This document shows positions 61,177-64,000 of a DNA stretch of 64,000 bases, piece by piece. Numbering within the stretch: the first letter of the stretch is position 1; the number at the start of each line of letters is the position of its first letter. The notes under the pieces are model-generated. The model worked only from the letters and a program-made list of their open reading frames with translations. It had not been told where the DNA came from and ran no database searches. A program made the position numbers and the translations under genes. Source of the DNA: Pseudohoeflea sp964511625 (GTDB taxonomy: Bacteria; Pseudomonadota; Alphaproteobacteria; Rhizobiales; Rhizobiaceae); contig CAZEJG010000007.1 of the NCBI GenBank assembly GCA_964511625.1, positions 62,001 through 126,000 of the forward strand. The letters are read 5' to 3'.

Positions 61177-62304
61177 ATGAAGCTCTTTTCCTGCCCGGCC
61201 TGCGGCCAGGCGGTCTATTTCGAAAACGTCACCTGCGTGCGCTGCGGCCGCGCCACCGGCTATGATCCGGCCACCGACGCCATGGTGGCGCTCGAAAAAT
61301 CCGGCGACGTCTGGGAGCCGGTCGGCACCTATACGGATGCGGCCGGCGAGACCGTCGCTCCGGCACTGCGCTATTGCGACAATTACCGCTTCGGTGTGTG
61401 CAACTGGCTGGTGCCGGCCGAGCAGGCGGCCCTGGGCGGCGAACATGTGTTTTGCCTCGCCTGCCGGCACAACGTCACCGTTCCCGATCCCGGCAAGGGC
61501 GACAATCTTCGCCTCTGGCAGGCGATGGAGATCGCCAAGCGGCGGCTGTTCTACACGCTTTTGCACCTGCGCCTGCCGCTCGTCACCCGCGACGAGGACG
61601 CCGAGGGACTGGGCTTCGATTTCCTCGCCGATCCGGATCATCCGAAGAAGAAGAAGGTGATGACCGGCCATGACGAGGGGCTGATCACCATTGCGCTCGC
61701 CGAAGCCGACGAGGCCGAGCGCACCCGTCGGCGCGAACAGCTGGGCGAACCCTACCGCACCCTGCTCGGCCACTTCCGCCACGAGGTCGGCCACTGGTAC
61801 TGGGACCGCATCGTCCGCGACGGGCCGGACGGCACGCTGGCCGCCTGCCGCGCCGTCTTCGGCGACGACGAGGCCGATTACGGCGAGGCGCTGAAGACCC
61901 ATTACGAAAACGGCCCGCAGCCCGGCTGGCAGGAGAATTTCGTCTCCTTCTATGCCGGTTCGCACGCCTGGGAGGATTTCGCCGAGACCTGGGCGCATTA
62001 CCTCCACATCATCGATACGCTGGAGACCGGCCACGCCTGGGGGGTGACCATCGCCCCGCGCATCGCCGAGCCGGAGCAACTGACCACCGCGATCGGCTTC
62101 GACCCCTACGCCGAGGACGTCGACATCCAGACCATCGCCGACGCCTGGTTCGTGCTCTCGGCTTCGCTCAACTCCTTCAACCGCGCCATGGGCCACGGCG
62201 ATCTCTACCCCTTCGTGCTGTCGCCGAAGGTGATCGAGAAGCTGGGCTTTATCCATGATCTGGTGCGCGGACGCGCGGGAAACCGGCAGCCTACGCAACT
62301 CTGA
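61177..62304 (+). CDS. zinc-ribbon and zinc metallopeptidase-like protein
   Basis: A 375-residue soluble protein. The N-terminal zinc ribbon has CPACGQAVYFENVTCVRCGR (two CxxC pairs), with further pairs in CDNYRFGVCNW and FCLACRH. The metallopeptidase motif HEVGHWYWD places H202-E203-H206 in a gluzincin-like helix (HFRHEVGHWYWDRIV), and HAWEDFAETWAHYLHIIDTL may give the third ligand. It matches proteins called putative zinc-binding metallopeptidase; the substrate is unknown. Start ATG 61177, just after the palindromic repeat region. No operon partner is seen. Confidence 0.88.
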   Translation: MKLFSCPACGQAVYFENVTCVRCGRATGYDPATDAMVALEKSGDVWEPVGTYTDAAGETVAPALRYCDNYRFGVCNWLVPAEQAALGGEHVFCLACRHNVTVPDPGKGDNLRLWQAMEIAKRRLFYTLLHLRLPLVTRDEDAEGLGFDFLADPDHPKKKKVMTGHDEGLITIALAEADEAERTRRREQLGEPYRTLLGHFRHEVGHWYWDRIVRDGPDGTLAACRAVFGDDEADYGEALKTHYENGPQPGWQENFVSFYAGSHAWEDFAETWAHYLHIIDTLETGHAWGVTIAPRIAEPEQLTTAIGFDPYAEDVDIQTIADAWFVLSASLNSFNRAMGHGDLYPFVLSPKVIEKLGFIHDLVRGRAGNRQPTQL

Positions 62305-62426
62305 TCCGTGTTTGCTCCGGCGCGCGGAATAATTTTCTCTTTCCGCGTCTCCGCCCGTAACCGGAGACCACGCCGGGCGTTCGGGGAAAAGCTATTCTCT
62401 GCGCACCTAATCCGGAGATCGATCCC

Positions 62427-63518
62427 ATGGACCTCGTTCCCTTCTTTGACAGCTACGGCGAAGCGGGCACCGCGCTTCTGGGCGGTGCCGTGCTCGGCGC
62501 CCTGTTCGGCTTCTTCGCGCAGCGGACCGCCTTCTGCACCCGTTCGGCCGTGCTCGATTTCACCCGCCGCACCGGGCTGACCGCATTCGCCACCTGGCTC
62601 GCCGGTTTCGCGGTCGCCATTTTCGGCGTGCAGCTCCTGATCTGGTCGGGCCGCGTCGATGTCGCCGAGACCCGCTTCTTCTCGACCGCCCAGTCGCTCT
62701 CGGGCGCGCTCATCGGCGGCCTCGTCTTCGGCGTCGGCATGGTGCTCGCCCGCGGCTGCGTCTCGCGGCTTCTGGTGCTCGGCGCCTCGGGCAACCTGCG
62801 CGCGCTCTTCTCCATCCTCGTCATCGCCGCCACCGGTTATGCCACCTATACCGGCATCCTGGTGCCGCTGCGTGATGCCGTGAGCGGGCTGATGAGCACC
62901 CAGGCCACCGGCGGCAACGACATTCTGGCGCTGATCAGCCAGCCGCAGGTCGTCGGCGTCGTCCTCGGCGCGATCCTGTTCGCCGCCTCGCTGGCGGTGG
63001 CTTTCCGGGCCAAGATCTCGGCGCTGCGCTATATCGGCGGTGCGCTCGTCGGCGCCACCATCGTCGGCGGCTGGTACTTCACCTATCAGATGTCGATCCA
63101 GGTCTTCGAGCCGGTACAGGCCGAAAGCCTGTCCTTCATCCGGCCGCTGGCTACCTCGATCGTCTATGCGACCGAATCCGACGCGCTCTACGGGTTTGAC
63201 CAGGGCATTCTGGCCGGCATCCTCGTCGGCGCCTTTGTGGCAGCGATCGCCTTCCGCCAGTTCCGCATCGCCACCTTCGCCGAGCCCAACACGCCGTCCG
63301 TGCTGCGTTATGCGGTCGGCTCGGTGCTGATGGGCTTCGGCGGCATTCTAGCCGTCGGCTGCACCATCGGCGCGGGCTTCACCGGCGGATCGGTGCTGGC
63401 GCTGTCCTCGCTGATCGGCCTCGCCTCGATGATCGCCGGCGCCGCCGTCACCGACCTCGTGCTCCAGCAGGTCGAGAACGGCCGCTTCGCCACGGCGCAG
63501 CTGCAGCCGGGCGAATAA
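62427..63518 (+). CDS. YeeE/YedE family (thiosulfate/sulfur) transporter
   Basis: A 363-residue membrane protein with about ten helices. The conserved cysteines of YeeE/TsuA proteins, which relay thiosulfate through the pore, occur in AQRTAFCTRSAVLDF, LARGCVSRLLVLGASGN and LAVGCTIGAGFTGGSVLALS. Family members take up thiosulfate or other sulfur ions. A partner TusA-like protein is not seen here. Start ATG 62427; the 122-base gap before it holds only promoter-like DNA. Confidence 0.92.
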   Translation: MDLVPFFDSYGEAGTALLGGAVLGALFGFFAQRTAFCTRSAVLDFTRRTGLTAFATWLAGFAVAIFGVQLLIWSGRVDVAETRFFSTAQSLSGALIGGLVFGVGMVLARGCVSRLLVLGASGNLRALFSILVIAATGYATYTGILVPLRDAVSGLMSTQATGGNDILALISQPQVVGVVLGAILFAASLAVAFRAKISALRYIGGALVGATIVGGWYFTYQMSIQVFEPVQAESLSFIRPLATSIVYATESDALYGFDQGILAGILVGAFVAAIAFRQFRIATFAEPNTPSVLRYAVGSVLMGFGGILAVGCTIGAGFTGGSVLALSSLIGLASMIAGAAVTDLVLQQVENGRFATAQLQPGE

Positions 63519-63550
63519 GCCTCGTCCTGAATTGTTGGGAAAAGTTGCGG

Positions 63551-63574
63551 CCCGGCTCTGGGATCAGAGCCGGG
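63551..63574 (-). terminator. terminator-like hairpin at the end of the small protein gene
   Basis: CCCGGCTCTG (63551-63560) and CAGAGCCGGG (63565-63574) are perfect arms around a 4-base loop and overlap the stop codon of the minus-strand gene at 63564. On that strand TTTT follows after eight bases; it may also end the YeeE transcript. Confidence 0.6.
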
Positions 63575-63977
63575 TCAATACATTGACGAAGGCGCGGGCG
63601 AAATCCGTGAGCCCCTTCGTGTCCTCGTCCGGTTCGGCAACCGTGATGGTGCGGCCGTCCTCTCCGAGCTTGACCAGAAGATAGATATCGTCACGGCCCT
63701 GCGCCTTCATGCGCAACATGGCGATGCGCTGGCAGTCGAGCGCCAGGCCGGAGGCGGGGAGTTCGAAAAGATATTCGGCATCGAGGTCGCGCGCCGCCGT
63801 CTGCACGGTGGCGACGAAGCCGGCGCGGCCAAGCGTGGTGTCATCGAGCGCTAGGGCCAGTTCCACCGCTTCGAGCGACAGGGCCGGCGAGGCCGGTTTC
63901 AATGAGGCGGGAGCTGTGGTCGGGACCGTGGCAGGGACGCTGACGGTCGAACTCGTGTCGTGTGCGGTGTCGGGCAT
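63564..63977 (-). CDS. conserved protein of unknown function
   Basis: A 137-residue, probably cytoplasmic protein. The first 35 residues are low-complexity (Thr/Ser/Val/Pro/Ala-rich) and the rest is compact: LDAEYLFELPASGLALDCQR, IAMLRMKAQGRDDIYLLVKL and KGLTDFARAFVNVLTRL. I recognise no domain with certainty. Start ATG 63977. It converges with the YeeE gene and lies at the end of the window, so neighbours on its 5' side are not visible. Confidence 0.7.
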   Translation of the reverse strand: MPDTAHDTSSTVSVPATVPTTAPASLKPASPALSLEAVELALALDDTTLGRAGFVATVQTAARDLDAEYLFELPASGLALDCQRIAMLRMKAQGRDDIYLLVKLGEDGRTITVAEPDEDTKGLTDFARAFVNVLTRL

Positions 63978-64000
63978 GGCTGCATCCTCTCAAATGCCCC

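Overview
The window is GC-rich chromosomal DNA from an alphaproteobacterium, most likely a member of the Hyphomicrobiales (Rhizobiales) close to Rhizobiaceae. The evidence is combined: a CcrM-type GANTC methyltransferase, a cox operon carrying ctaB, ctaG, DUF983 and surf1, an IalB-family protein, a DUF1344 protein, an RT0821-type surface lipoprotein, and rhizobial-style mosaic palindromic repeats between genes. There is no rRNA, tRNA, CRISPR array, prophage or insertion sequence that I can recognise. Most of the DNA is tightly packed core genome. The species cannot be fixed from sequence reading alone.

Layout. 1-4.8 kb: dxs (3' end cut by the window), a GST, pirin, xseB and a histone-deacetylase-like amidohydrolase. 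4.8-9.8 kb: a membrane protein, an Rrf2 regulator overlapping a thioredoxin-reductase-like flavoprotein, a YcaQ-like DNA glycosylase and a possible glycosyltransferase behind an AT-rich palindrome. 9.8-17 kb: ribBX, aroC, GFA protein, phosphatase, fabI, DnaJ-like protein, surface lipoprotein and pdxH. 17-21 kb: polysaccharide deacetylase, an atypical orphan protein, tldD and a brnT/brnA toxin-antitoxin pair. 21-29 kb: ialB, then the cytochrome c oxidase operon coxB-coxA-ctaB-small protein-ctaG-coxC, followed by a GNAT protein, DUF983 and surf1. 29-31.5 kb: ispH-thrB-rnhA.

31.5-43 kb: peroxiredoxin, a stand-alone DsbD N-terminal domain, yqgE, a large membrane GGDEF-EAL protein, GNAT, M16 protease, thrC, a lipoprotein, a HAD phosphatase and ccrM. 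43-44.5 kb: a TacA/TacT-type toxin-antitoxin pair and a PACE efflux protein. 44.5-54.6 kb: NTF2-like protein, HAD, mutY, a DMT transporter, a DciA-like protein, cfa, dsbA, smc and a VOC protein. 54.7-59.6 kb: an Lrp/AsnC regulator facing a Gate-domain membrane protein, a secreted protein and ppdK. 59.6-61.1 kb: a gene-poor stretch of palindromic repeats around a small GIY-YIG nuclease gene. 61.2-64 kb: a zinc metallopeptidase, a YeeE-type transporter and a small conserved protein.

Functional themes are the isoprenoid precursor pathway (dxs, ispH), terminal respiration and its assembly, chorismate/riboflavin/threonine/PLP synthesis, chromosome maintenance (smc, ccrM, mutY, rnhA, xseB, DciA-like) and two toxin-antitoxin pairs placed in otherwise core DNA. 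The most unusual region is 59.6-61.1 kb, where three copies of a composite palindromic repeat lie around the GIY-YIG gene and two of them directly flank it. The operator-like palindromes at 6006, 8719, 20439/20451, 43079 and 55172 are the clearest regulatory signals.
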